A DNA stretch of 64,000 nt from JACZUI01 sp965216725 (GTDB lineage: Bacteria > Actinomycetota > Acidimicrobiia > Spongiisociales > ZC4RG35), in assembly GCA_965216725.1 (NCBI GenBank), contig CBDCGI010000018.1, forward strand, positions 1-64,000, given 5' to 3'. How positions within the stretch are numbered: position 1 is the stretch's first letter; every line of letters begins with the position of its first letter. The notes beneath the pieces were generated by a model. That model was not told the DNA's origin, searched no databases, and worked only from the letters and a program-made list of their open reading frames with translations. Below, one piece after another: positions 27,818-36,087 of the stretch. Both the position numbers and the translations under genes were made by a program.

Positions 27818-28939
27818 TTAGGCCTCCGCCGTCCGGTAAGACGAACCGCGCCTCCCACCCACCGCTTCGGCAAAGTCCTTGAAGCTCCCATCGATGATCG
27901 CCTCCCGGGCACCGCGGACGAGCCGCAACGTGTAGCTCAGGTTGTGAATCGAGAGCAGACGGTGAGCAGAGATCTCGTTCATCCGGAACAGATGTCTCAG
28001 ATATGCACGGCTGTATCTCTTACATGTCAGACATCCGCAGTCCGCCTCGATCGGCGCCCCGTCGGTTTCGAAAGGCGCGCTCTTGATGCTCAGGTCGCCG
28101 GCGGAAGTGAGGACCTTGCCGTGGCGAGCAAGGCGTGTCGGTAAGACACAATCGAACATGTCGGCTCCTCTGGCCACCGCCTCGAGGATTCCTTGAGTGT
28201 CACCCAACCCCATCACATATCGTGGCTTGTTGCCTGGGAGCTCAGCTATGGAGGCCTCCAGTGCCCGATTGCGATCGGCCGGGTCTTCACCCACGGAAAG
28301 CCCCCCGATCCCGAATCCGTCGAATCCCAGTTTGGCCGTCTCGGTGGCCGATTTCGCCCGGAGGTCGCGATCGACACCGCCTTGGACTATTCCGAACAAC
28401 CCTTGGTCGCTGCGGGTGTGGCTGGACAAGCACCTCTCGGCCCACCGCAATGTTCGCTCCATCTCCGTCTCGACGTGATCCCGTTCCGCCGGAAGCCCCA
28501 CGCACACGTCGAGCACCATTGCGATATCGGCTCCGATTGCCTCCTGTGCGGCTATCGCCTGCTCGGGTGTCAGGCTCACCGCCGACCCGTCGTAGACGGA
28601 TTTGAAGCTTGCCCCTTCCTCGGTGATCTCAGGATGAAGGGAGAAGATCTGATACCCCCCCGAGTCGGTGAGAGTCGGGCGGTTCCAGCCCATGAAACTC
28701 GCCAACCCGCCCATTCCCTCGATCACGTCCGTCCCCGGCTTGAGCATGAGGTGGTATGTGTTCGACAGTACGAGCTCGGCGCCCAGTCCCTCCAGGTCTT
28801 CACTGGAAAGGGCTTTGACGGCGGCCCTAGTGCCCACCGGCATGAACAGCGGGGTGGCCACTCGCCCATGAGGGGTGTCCAACCATCCGGCTCGCGCCAT
28901 CCCGTCCACAGCCAAGGGCTCCCAGCTGACGGCTCTCAT
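27818..28939 (-). CDS. tgt: tRNA-guanine transglycosylase
   Basis: Exchanges G34 for preQ1 in tRNAs with GUN anticodons. The 373-residue TIM-barrel protein has Asp92 in TDSGGYQIFSL, the nucleophile Asp263 in MFDCVLPTR, and the zinc site with Cys in ADCGCLTCKR. The loop usually reading FDECTPYP is LDVCVGLP here. Asp144 and Cys146 stay, but the Glu is Val145. GGLSVGE keeps the Val linked to preQ1. It overlaps queA by four bases, which supports a role in queuosine synthesis. Confidence 0.93.
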   Translation of the reverse strand: MRAVSWEPLAVDGMARAGWLDTPHGRVATPLFMPVGTRAAVKALSSEDLEGLGAELVLSNTYHLMLKPGTDVIEGMGGLASFMGWNRPTLTDSGGYQIFSLHPEITEEGASFKSVYDGSAVSLTPEQAIAAQEAIGADIAMVLDVCVGLPAERDHVETEMERTLRWAERCLSSHTRSDQGLFGIVQGGVDRDLRAKSATETAKLGFDGFGIGGLSVGEDPADRNRALEASIAELPGNKPRYVMGLGDTQGILEAVARGADMFDCVLPTRLARHGKVLTSAGDLSIKSAPFETDGAPIEADCGCLTCKRYSRAYLRHLFRMNEISAHRLLSIHNLSYTLRLVRGAREAIIDGSFKDFAEAVGGRRGSSYRTAEA

Positions 28940-29949
28940 CGATCGGCTCTCTCACAGATCATGGCGTCGCCGAACGATAGAAACCGGTATCCCGATCGGA
29001 GGGCGTGGTGATATGCGTCTAGCCATCTCGCACCCATGAAACCGGCGATCATGGCAATGAGCGTGGAACCAGGTACATGGAAATTGGTCACCATCAAATC
29101 GACCACCGTGAACCCTGAGCCGGGCTTGAGAAAGATGTTTGTCTCGGTGCTACCCGAACGTACTGTCCCGTCTCCCACAGCAAACGTCTCCAGGGTTCGA
29201 GTGGTCGTGGTGCCGACAGCAACTACACGTCCGCCGCGCTCACGAGTTGAGGTGATCGCATCAGCCGTCTCGATACCTACAGAGCACCACTCCGAGTGCA
29301 TCACGTGCTCATCGATGTTCTCGACAGCAATCGGTCGGAAAGTGTCGAGACCCACATGCAGGTCGACGTTCGCCATCACGACCCCTCTGTCCCGGAGGCC
29401 CGCAACCACCCGCTGGGTGAAGTGGAGTCCCGCTGTGGGAGCTGCGGCGCTTCCGGGTTCCCTGGCAAACATCGTCTGATAGCGCCGGTCGTCGCCCAGG
29501 TCTCCGTGGAAATATGGTGGAAGCGGAACCTCCCCTTGGCGTGCGATCAGTGCTTCAGCGTCTGAAGTGTCGAACTCAACGGTGACAACTCCGGCTTCAG
29601 GGCCCTTCACTACGCGAACCTCGACTCCGGCAATGATGAGCGTTGTCCCTATTCGAACCCTGCGTGCCGGACGCACCATGGCCGTCCACCCGCCGGTCTC
29701 GAGAGCCTCCAGAACGAGAAGCTCCACGGCTCCCCCGGAGTCCTTCTTGTGCCCGCGGAGCCTTGCCCTTCGCACCCGCGTCTCGTTTACGACGACCAGA
29801 TCTCCTGGTTCGAGTAGACGCGGCAGGTCACGGAACTCCCAGTCGACCATCCCCCTGGTGTCGAGGAGGCGCGCCGAGTCACGTGGCTCGACTGCAGACT
29901 GGGCAATCGCGGAATCGGGTAGGTCGTAGTAGAGGTCTTCGACCTTCAT
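28936..29949 (-). CDS. queA: S-adenosylmethionine:tRNA ribosyltransferase-isomerase
   Basis: Adds the epoxycyclopentane of epoxyqueuosine to preQ1-tRNA. The 337-residue protein has the family features YYDLPDSAIAQ, VVNETRVRRARLRG, PTAGLHFT, HVGLDTFRP and TNFHVPGSTL. The ATGA overlap with tgt puts both enzymes in one unit. queC/D/E/F and queG are not in the window. Confidence 0.96.
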   Translation of the reverse strand: MKVEDLYYDLPDSAIAQSAVEPRDSARLLDTRGMVDWEFRDLPRLLEPGDLVVVNETRVRRARLRGHKKDSGGAVELLVLEALETGGWTAMVRPARRVRIGTTLIIAGVEVRVVKGPEAGVVTVEFDTSDAEALIARQGEVPLPPYFHGDLGDDRRYQTMFAREPGSAAAPTAGLHFTQRVVAGLRDRGVVMANVDLHVGLDTFRPIAVENIDEHVMHSEWCSVGIETADAITSTRERGGRVVAVGTTTTRTLETFAVGDGTVRSGSTETNIFLKPGSGFTVVDLMVTNFHVPGSTLIAMIAGFMGARWLDAYHHALRSGYRFLSFGDAMICERADR

Positions 29950-29961
29950 GCAGGTGTGAGG

Positions 29962-30978
29962 CTAGAGCAGGCTCTGCTGGGAGTCTTGTGGTGGGGTCAC
30001 ACCAAGGTGTTGGTATGCGCCAGCCGTGGCGGTGCGACCTCGGGGGGTCCGCTTGAGCAGCCCTGACTGGAGCAGGAAGGGCTCATAAGCGTCTTCGATC
30101 GTCTCCGGCTCTTCCCCCACTGAGATCGCGAGCGTCGACAACCCCACCGGACCGCCACCGAACTTGTGAATCACTGCTTCCAGAATCGATCGATCGACCT
30201 TGTCCAGACCCAAGTCGTCAACCTCGTATACCGCCAGTGCCTGCTCGGTGGTGTCAGGGTCGATCACACCCGACGCTCGTGCCACGGCGAAGTCTCGCAC
30301 TCTTGCCAGCAACCGATTTGCAATTCGAGGAGTGGCTCGGCTCCGGGCGGCGATCAACTCCGCCGAAGCCGCGTCGATCGTGATATCGAGGATCCTGGCC
30401 GACCGACGAACAATTAGCCCCAGCTCGGCCGCCTGGTAGTAGTCGAGCTTCTCTTCGATCCCGAAGCGATCGCGCAAAGGGGCGGTCACTTTGCCTTTTC
30501 GTGTGGTAGCGCCCACAAGTGTGAACCGGGGAAGATCGAGCCGAATCGATTGTGCGGTTGGCCCCTTGCCGAGGACGATATCCAGCTTGAAGTCCTCCAT
30601 GGCCGGGTAGAGGACTTCCTCAACCGCACGTGGCAGTCGATGGATCTCATCGATAAAGAACACATCGCCCGGCTGCAGATTGGAGAGGATTGCCGCCAGG
30701 TCACCGGGGCGTTCCAGTGCTGGGCCGGATGTGGTGCGCATGGGCACGGCTAGCTCGTGGGCGATCACGCCCGCCAGCGTGGTCTTGCCCAGTCCCGGGG
30801 GCCCGGAAAGAAGCACATGATCCAGGGACCGGCTCTCTGCTGAGGCCGCCTCAACGGATATCCGGATCCGCTCCCGAACCCGGTCCTGACCAACGAACTC
30901 ATCGAGGTTTTGGGGACGGAGAGTTGCCTCCTCTTCGCTCAGCTGGGTGGGGTTGAGCAGGCTGTCCTCTCGCATCAC
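29962..30978 (-). CDS. ruvB: Holliday junction branch migration ATPase RuvB
   Basis: Hexameric motor that drives branch migration with RuvA. The 338-residue AAA+ protein has GPPGLGKTTLA, FIDEIHRLPR, the VGATTRKGKVTAPLRDRFG sensor/arginine region and a C-terminal winged helix (GPVGLSTLAISVGEE). The GTG at 30978 overlaps the ruvA stop (GTGA); ATG 30975 is possible too. Confidence 0.96.
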   Translation of the reverse strand: MMREDSLLNPTQLSEEEATLRPQNLDEFVGQDRVRERIRISVEAASAESRSLDHVLLSGPPGLGKTTLAGVIAHELAVPMRTTSGPALERPGDLAAILSNLQPGDVFFIDEIHRLPRAVEEVLYPAMEDFKLDIVLGKGPTAQSIRLDLPRFTLVGATTRKGKVTAPLRDRFGIEEKLDYYQAAELGLIVRRSARILDITIDAASAELIAARSRATPRIANRLLARVRDFAVARASGVIDPDTTEQALAVYEVDDLGLDKVDRSILEAVIHKFGGGPVGLSTLAISVGEEPETIEDAYEPFLLQSGLLKRTPRGRTATAGAYQHLGVTPPQDSQQSLL

Positions 30979-31544
30979 CGTCTCCCCAATGCCTGCAGCG
31001 CAGCCTTGATCTGCTCTGCAACAGGCTGTGCCGCATCCACTTCGACGATGACACTGTTGATCTCCTCGGTGGTGTACCCGAGACCCTCGAGCGCCTGACG
31101 CACGGTCAGGGTCGACGTCGAGCTTGTCAGTTCGGCCTCACGACCGGCAAGTTTCGGTGCTAGCTCGAGGACGATCTTTTGGGCCCCTCTCTTGCCTATC
31201 CCGGGGGCAGCGGTCAACGTGTCGGGGTCCTCTGATGCGACCGCACGCACGATCTCATCATGATCGAGTGTGGCGAGCAGTGACATCGCCACTTTGGGCC
31301 CGACGCCCGAGGCAGTGAGCAGGACGCGGAAGAGGTCGCGGTCGCGTTCCGTGTCGAATCCGTAGAGGGTCATCTCGTCCTCGCGCACATGCTGATGGGT
31401 GTGGACTACTACCTCTTCACCCACGCCGGGAAGTGTCACGAGGGCCTTGGGTGTCATCGCGATTTCGTAGGCCACCCCCCCGACGTCGACCATCGCCGAC
31501 TCACCACGTCTGGAGACGAGCAAGCCCCTGATCCGACCGATCAT
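30975..31544 (-). CDS. ruvA: Holliday junction DNA-binding protein RuvA
   Basis: Tetrameric junction binder. The 189-residue protein has the N-terminal OB fold (MIGRIRGLLVSRRGESAMVD), two helix-hairpin-helix motifs (LLTASGVGPKVAMSLL, TAAPGIGKRGAQKIVLEL) and the C-terminal RuvB-binding helices (ALEGLGYTTEEI). It overlaps ruvC by four bases (ATGA). Confidence 0.95.
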   Translation of the reverse strand: MIGRIRGLLVSRRGESAMVDVGGVAYEIAMTPKALVTLPGVGEEVVVHTHQHVREDEMTLYGFDTERDRDLFRVLLTASGVGPKVAMSLLATLDHDEIVRAVASEDPDTLTAAPGIGKRGAQKIVLELAPKLAGREAELTSSTSTLTVRQALEGLGYTTEEINSVIVEVDAAQPVAEQIKAALQALGRR

Positions 31545-32023
31545 CGCATGGCCTCCAGGGGAGCCCCACGCAGATGACAGAGTGCGATTGCGAGCGCATC
31601 TGAGGCGTCTGCTGGTCTTGGCGGTTCCTCCAAGCGCAATAGCCGAGCAACCATCGTCTGCACCTGCTTCTTAGAGGCCGAGCCGTCACCTGTGACGGCC
31701 GACTTGATCGCGGTAGGCACGTACTCGGTTACCGGCAAGCCCGCCTGAGCCGCGGCGAGAAGGGCAACTCCGGAGGCTCGGCCCACCGATATGGCGGTTT
31801 GCAGATTGCGATTGGTGAAGACCGTCTCCAAGGCGACGACGTCAGGGTCGAGGTCGGTGATGATTTCGGCGAGGCCCTCGTGTAGCTCGGCCAGCCGTGA
31901 GGTCGTCTCAGCTTCGGCGTTGGTCCGTATCACTCCGGCAGAGTGCGCCGTCGGCGGGTTGGTCCCTTCCACCAGCCCATAGCCCGTGACGGCAAGGCCG
32001 GGATCGATGCCAAGAACGAACAT
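31541..32023 (-). CDS. ruvC: Crossover junction endodeoxyribonuclease RuvC
   Basis: Resolves Holliday junctions. The 160-residue RNase H-fold nuclease begins MFVLGIDPGLAVTGYGLVE. It has the second acid in DVVALETVF, and AVTGDGSASKKQVQ and the final acids in PADASDALAIALCH. It is the first gene of ruvCAB. Its ATG lies inside a LexA box, which suggests SOS control. Confidence 0.95.
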   Translation of the reverse strand: MFVLGIDPGLAVTGYGLVEGTNPPTAHSAGVIRTNAEAETTSRLAELHEGLAEIITDLDPDVVALETVFTNRNLQTAISVGRASGVALLAAAQAGLPVTEYVPTAIKSAVTGDGSASKKQVQTMVARLLRLEEPPRPADASDALAIALCHLRGAPLEAMR

Positions 32024-32030
32024 ATGTTCT
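32017..32030 (-). promoter_or_regulatory. LexA (SOS) box over the ruvC start codon
   Basis: The minus strand reads AGAACATATGTTCG. This differs from the actinobacterial SOS palindrome CGAAC-N4-GTTCG at one base. The ATG in its centre is the ruvC start, so LexA would cover the start site. ruvC is a known LexA target in Mycobacterium tuberculosis. Confidence 0.72.
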
Positions 32031-32111
32031 GAGACTGTAACGGCTCACATCCCGGATTCGAAGGACGCTGATACTTGACCGGACAACCCTCGCCGAGCAA
32101 ACGACCACCCG

Positions 32112-32573
32112 TCACTCGCCCGGATCGTTGAACTCGTACCAGTACCTGCCGAGTACAAACCCCGGGGAAACCTCGATTTCTGCCTCTAGCTCAGCCCCCA
32201 TGGCCTCATAGAAGCCTCTCGCCCCCGGGTCGGACATGATCAACATGCGTTCGTGTGATTCACGTGCACGTTTCAACGCTTCGGCCCACAACGTCCTTCC
32301 ATACCCCTGACCGATCATCCCGGGGCGGAGAAACATCCTCAGCAACTCGACATGGTCCGTTCGGTCTCTCAACTCGAAGAAGCCAATCACCGCGCCCGAG
32401 TCCTCAAGTACGTAAACGGGGTAGTGCTCTGGACCCCTCTCGTCGGCCAGGGCCCTGACCAAACCCTCGTAAGCATCGGGATGATCGACGTCATGACCCC
32501 AATATCGAATACCCGCCAGCGTCAACTCGTCCAACAGCGCGCGATCCTCGGCCATGGCACGTCGGAAATTCAT
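32112..32573 (-). CDS. GNAT-family N-acetyltransferase
   Basis: A 153-residue GNAT protein with beta strands VYVLEDSGAVIGFFELRD and ELLRMFLRPGMIGQGYGRTL. The acetyl-CoA loop is the GQGYGR segment (RxxGxG-type). GARGFYEAMGAE is the usual C-terminal helix. The start ATG 32573 has AGGTAGG upstream. The acceptor is unknown. It follows ruvC with an 88-base gap and is probably separately expressed. Confidence 0.88.
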   Translation of the reverse strand: MNFRRAMAEDRALLDELTLAGIRYWGHDVDHPDAYEGLVRALADERGPEHYPVYVLEDSGAVIGFFELRDRTDHVELLRMFLRPGMIGQGYGRTLWAEALKRARESHERMLIMSDPGARGFYEAMGAELEAEIEVSPGFVLGRYWYEFNDPGE

Positions 32574-32703
32574 CGAATCCTACCTCGAGGCAATCCTGGA
32601 CGACGTCATCACATTCCGCCACACAATACGGACAACGCCAACCGAAGCATCCGGGTCGCTGTGCAGTCTTGTTCTGATCAGTCGGAGGCGGGGGCAACTG
32701 CCC

Positions 32704-33834
32704 CTAGATACTGATGTCGACCAGTGCCCGAAGGCGGGGGTTGAGCCTTGGGCGGTCCGGCGGGTAGGACTCACCGTCGGCTCTGCGGAACTGGAACCCA
32801 ATCTCGGTGGCGGTGATGGACCATCCGTGCTCGTGGAGGAACCGATGATGGAACCCACAGAGAAGTATCAGATTGTCGAGGTCGGTCGCTCCCCCGTCGG
32901 CCCAATGGACCACGTGGTGGGCATGCACCCAATTGATCCTCCCGCAGCCTGGGAACCGGCATCCACCATCTCGTTTCCAGAGCTGTCTTCGCAGCCACCG
33001 GGGAACGGTTCGGCTGTTGCGCCCTACCCCTAACGGCTGGTTCCTGGAGAAGACAGCACATTCCACGATCGAGTCGCACGACAGGCGCCGTGCGGTGTCG
33101 TTGGCCAGGATGGAGCCGAGATCTGTCTCGGTGACACCATCGGGCCCATCCGTTAATGACTCGAGATCGGCGAAAACCGTCACCTGAGCAGGCGTCGCTT
33201 CGCCTGAGGTTGTCGAGGCAAGCTCCACCAGGCCGTCGGCCATCCGCTGCGGGTAAGGGTCAAAAAGCCCGGTTTCCGGGTTCGCCGGAATCCGATCGGC
33301 TCGTTCCCTGATCGCGGACTCCACAATGCTCATCTCTGCGCCGGGTAGCTGGGTGGTCATCTTGTCCGCCAAGCCGTCGAAGGAGCGTTGGATGTAGCAA
33401 TAGCGGCTGTTGAGAGCTCCGGCCGCCTGGGCCCGATCTGGAGCGTCAGCGGTGCGAACTAACCGTTCCACCCCGGCCACAGTGAGTCCGAGGGCCTCAT
33501 CGATCAAAGCCGGCTCGTTCTCCGCGGTGGCGACCTTGGAGATCGCCTCTACCTGGTCAAATGACATATCCCCGGCCCGGAATCGTTCGGTGAGCAGCGG
33601 AAGACCTGTTAGGCGGCGCGCCGTCTCAACAAGGCGTCGCGCGGTCCGGTGTGCCAGCCCGTATCGACTCGAAAGCCATTGCACCATGTCCGGGGAGCCG
33701 TCAGCTAGAAAGACTTGAGCCCGATCGGCTTCGACGATCACGTCGCAAGCGTTCGCCCAGGCGGCGGAGCTCAAACCGAAGAAATGGCTGAGACTCTGTT
33801 CCATCTCGTCGAATGTTGCGTTCTCCCATCCCAT
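32704..33834 (-). CDS. HNH endonuclease-domain protein of the 13E12 / DUF222 family
   Basis: A 376-residue protein. Residues 1-270 are the DUF222 helical part (FDEMEQSLSHFFGLSSAAW, ARRLVETARRLTGLPLL). The C-terminal HNH domain has CRFPGCG, HAHHVVHWADGG and NLILLCGFHHRFLHEHGW. These genes are repeated in actinobacterial genomes, and several copies in M. tuberculosis have LexA boxes. Their role is not established. Start ATG 33834 is chosen because the longer frame crosses the divergent gene at 33915. It stands beside, not inside, the ruv operon. Confidence 0.87.
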   Translation of the reverse strand: MGWENATFDEMEQSLSHFFGLSSAAWANACDVIVEADRAQVFLADGSPDMVQWLSSRYGLAHRTARRLVETARRLTGLPLLTERFRAGDMSFDQVEAISKVATAENEPALIDEALGLTVAGVERLVRTADAPDRAQAAGALNSRYCYIQRSFDGLADKMTTQLPGAEMSIVESAIRERADRIPANPETGLFDPYPQRMADGLVELASTTSGEATPAQVTVFADLESLTDGPDGVTETDLGSILANDTARRLSCDSIVECAVFSRNQPLGVGRNSRTVPRWLRRQLWKRDGGCRFPGCGRINWVHAHHVVHWADGGATDLDNLILLCGFHHRFLHEHGWSITATEIGFQFRRADGESYPPDRPRLNPRLRALVDISI

Positions 33835-33914
33835 GCCTGCAACGTATCGGGAGGGTCTGACAGATTCGGAACAAATCGCCTGCGATTCGCCGAGAAATCT
33901 GAAAAGATCTCGAG

Positions 33915-34373
33915 ATGAGCTTCGTCCCCGCCAGTTTTCAGGTCCCCGAGTCACATCTTGCCGGGAGTTTTCGACTCGAGCCCCTCGGCCCCGAGCACAA
34001 CGAACGCGACTATCAAGCATGGACGTCGAGCATGCAACACATCGCCTCGACCCCAGGCTTTGCCAACTGGGGCTGGCCGACACCAATGACCCTCGAGGAG
34101 AACCTCTCCGACCTGGAGATGCACGCCCGCCACTTCGAGAATCGCGAAGGTTTCACCTACTCGGTCGTGGATGGCGACGAGGTCATCGGATGCGTCTACA
34201 TCTACCCGTCGAAGGAACCCGATCTAGATGCCCAGGTCCGCTCGTGGGTGAGGGCCTCGAGGGCCGACTTGGACGTCGCGCTGTGGCGAGAGGTGAGCCG
34301 CTGGCTGGAGACCGTCTGGCCTTTCGACTCGGTCGGCTATGCCTCCAGGATCGAACCATCGGGCAACACGTAG
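33915..34373 (+). CDS. Acetyltransferase-like protein (GNAT fold)
   Basis: A 152-residue protein related to GNAT N-acetyltransferases. SFRLEPLGPEHNERDYQAWT is a typical N-terminal strand-helix. FTYSVVDGDEVIGCVYIYPS is the central hairpin. WREVSRWLETVWPFDSVGYA is the C-terminal part. The acetyl-CoA loop is not clear, so activity is uncertain. It is divergent from the HNH gene. Its last 37 bases run antisense to the end of the thioesterase gene. Confidence 0.75.
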   Translation: MSFVPASFQVPESHLAGSFRLEPLGPEHNERDYQAWTSSMQHIASTPGFANWGWPTPMTLEENLSDLEMHARHFENREGFTYSVVDGDEVIGCVYIYPSKEPDLDAQVRSWVRASRADLDVALWREVSRWLETVWPFDSVGYASRIEPSGNT

Positions 34374-34768
34374 CTCGCCGTGGCGTGTGCCACCAGTCGG
34401 TCGGGTTGGTCTTCAACAAACAGATCCACCGTCGCGTAGGCCACTCGGCGACCCAGCTTCAAGAGCTCGGCTCTGGCAATCACGTCGCCACCCATCGCCG
34501 GCCGAAGGAAGTTCATCTTGAGCTCGTTGGTCACGGCCAGCGGCACAATCCCGACTCTCGAGAACACGGCCACATAGACCGCCACGTCCGCCAAGGCCAT
34601 CAGGGTCCCTCCGTTCACGATCTCGTACGGCCGGGTCCAGGCATCGTCGTATCGCCATCGGACCACCCCAAGATTGGGTTCGATCGCCACCAATTCGAAG
34701 CCGAACGTGTCGAAGAAGGGAAGCTCGGCATCGAAGAAGGCGCTTGCCTCCTCCAGACTTGGGGTCAC
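34337..34768 (-). CDS. Hotdog-fold thioesterase (PaaI-like)
   Basis: A 143-residue hotdog protein. The motif is IVNGGTLMALADVAVYVAVF (the family pattern HGGxxxxLxD, with Asn for His at the first position), followed by TNELKMNFLRPA and LVAHATASYVLP. It probably hydrolyses an acyl-CoA; the substrate is unknown. The GTG start overlaps the yebC stop (GTGA), so it is the last gene of the pdxS-pdxT-yebC unit. A thioesterase gene also sits in this block in M. tuberculosis. Confidence 0.86.
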   Translation of the reverse strand: MTPSLEEASAFFDAELPFFDTFGFELVAIEPNLGVVRWRYDDAWTRPYEIVNGGTLMALADVAVYVAVFSRVGIVPLAVTNELKMNFLRPAMGGDVIARAELLKLGRRVAYATVDLFVEDQPDRLVAHATASYVLPDGSILEA

Positions 34769-35514
34769 GCCTCGGCCAGCACCTTCTCCATGACATCATC
34801 CTCGATGTCGTAATTGGCGAAGACCGCCTGCACGTCGTCCAAGTCGTCTAGAGCATCGATAAGCCGCAAGACTTGGCGGGCCTTCGACTCGTCGACGGGA
34901 ATCGTGTTCGAGGGGAGCTGGGTCACCTCTGCCGTCTCGACTTGTATCCCTGATCCTTCCAACGCCTGACGAACCGACCCCAGATCCGACGGCTCGGTGA
35001 TGACCTCGAAAGACGTGTCGCCTGCCTCTCGCACATCCTCAGCGCCGCCCTCCAACGCAGCCAGCATGACTTCTTCCTCTTCACCGTTGGCGACGATCAG
35101 CCCCTTTTGCCCGAAGAGGTAGCCCACGGAGCCCGGCTCGCCGAGATTGCCATTGTGACGGGTGAAGGCCGATCGGACATCCGATGCAGCACGGTTTCGG
35201 TTGTCGGTGAGTATCTGGACGTAAAGGGCCACACCGCCAGGTGCGTACCCCTCGTACCAGATCTCCTCGTAAACCGCCCCTTCGACCTCGCCGGTACCTC
35301 GTTTGATGGCGCGATCGATGTTGTCGTTGGGCATGGAGGCTGCCTTGGCCTTGTCCACAGCCGTGGCGAGGGTCGGGTTGAAATCGGGGTTACCCCCGCC
35401 CTCTCGCGCAGCCACCTCGATGGCTTTGGCCAACTTTCCGAACAGTTTTCCGCGCGCTGCATCCTGTCGGCCCTTGCGGTGTTTGATGTTTGCCCATTTC
35501 GAGTGCCCTGCCAT
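34765..35514 (-). CDS. yebC: YebC/PmpR-family regulator (TACO1-like)
   Basis: The 249-residue protein starts MAGHSKWANIKHRKGRQDAA and has GNLGEPGSVGYLF. It ends with an acidic segment (LIDALDDLDDVQAVFANYDI). The length and motifs match YebC exactly. Family members act as DNA-binding regulators or as translation factors at polyproline stretches; which applies here is unknown. It follows pdxT by three bases and precedes ruvC at a distance, as in other actinobacteria. Confidence 0.95.
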   Translation of the reverse strand: MAGHSKWANIKHRKGRQDAARGKLFGKLAKAIEVAAREGGGNPDFNPTLATAVDKAKAASMPNDNIDRAIKRGTGEVEGAVYEEIWYEGYAPGGVALYVQILTDNRNRAASDVRSAFTRHNGNLGEPGSVGYLFGQKGLIVANGEEEEVMLAALEGGAEDVREAGDTSFEVITEPSDLGSVRQALEGSGIQVETAEVTQLPSNTIPVDESKARQVLRLIDALDDLDDVQAVFANYDIEDDVMEKVLAEA

Positions 35515-35517
35515 CTG

Positions 35518-36087
35518 CTACGTCCCGATCATCTGCAAGAACAACTCATGAATCCGTCGATCTCCGGCCAGCTCTGGATGAAAAGAGGTGGCTAGCAAAT
35601 GGCCCTGTCTCACCATCACCGGATGACCGTCGATCTCCGCCAGGACCTCGACGTCGGCTCCGACCTTCTCCACCCAAGGTGCCCGGATGAAGACCGCGGT
35701 TAGTGGCTCCTCCAGGCCAGACACTTCGATGTCTCGCTCAAAGGACTCGTTCTGGCGGCCAAAGGCATTGCGTCGTATCACTACGTCCAGACCACCGACC
35801 AATGGCTGATCGCCATCAGTCAACGAGTCAGCGAGCAAGATCATCCCGGCGCAGGTTCCGTAAACCGGCAGGTCCTCCCTGACCCTGGCTCTCAGCGGCT
35901 CGAGGACGCCGAATCTGGCAGCCATCTTCCCAATCGTGGTGGACTCACCACCGGGAATGATCAGCCCGTCGAGTCCGTCCAGATCCTTCGGACGTTTGAC
36001 GGCAACGGGGTCACACTCCAGTCCACCCAGCAGCGTCATGTGCTCCCGCACGTCCCCCTGTAGTGCGAGGACGCCAACCCGGGTCAT
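35518..36087 (-). CDS. pdxT: Pyridoxal 5'-phosphate synthase glutaminase subunit
   Basis: Gives ammonia from glutamine to PdxS. The 189-residue class I amidotransferase has IIPGGESTTIGKM, the nucleophile Cys in VYGTCAGMILLAD, the RNAFGRQNESFERDI segment and His/Glu in TSFHPELAGD. It starts immediately after the pdxS stop. Confidence 0.96.
   Translation of the reverse strand: MTRVGVLALQGDVREHMTLLGGLECDPVAVKRPKDLDGLDGLIIPGGESTTIGKMAARFGVLEPLRARVREDLPVYGTCAGMILLADSLTDGDQPLVGGLDVVIRRNAFGRQNESFERDIEVSGLEEPLTAVFIRAPWVEKVGADVEVLAEIDGHPVMVRQGHLLATSFHPELAGDRRIHELFLQMIGT

Noticed and set aside
32491..32697. Short minus-strand Cys-rich frame between the HNH and GNAT genes
   Set aside because: CPYC and other Cys drew attention, but it overlaps the GNAT start, has no ribosome binding site, and the Cys pattern is not that of a known ribbon.
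33810..33824. CGAATGTTGCGTTCT as an SOS box for the HNH gene
   Set aside because: The half-sites are five bases apart instead of four, and both arms carry changes.
33835..33914. A longer N-terminus for the HNH protein (frame open to 34086)
   Set aside because: The extra residues are Arg/Ser-rich, not conserved, and would overlap the divergent gene at 33915.
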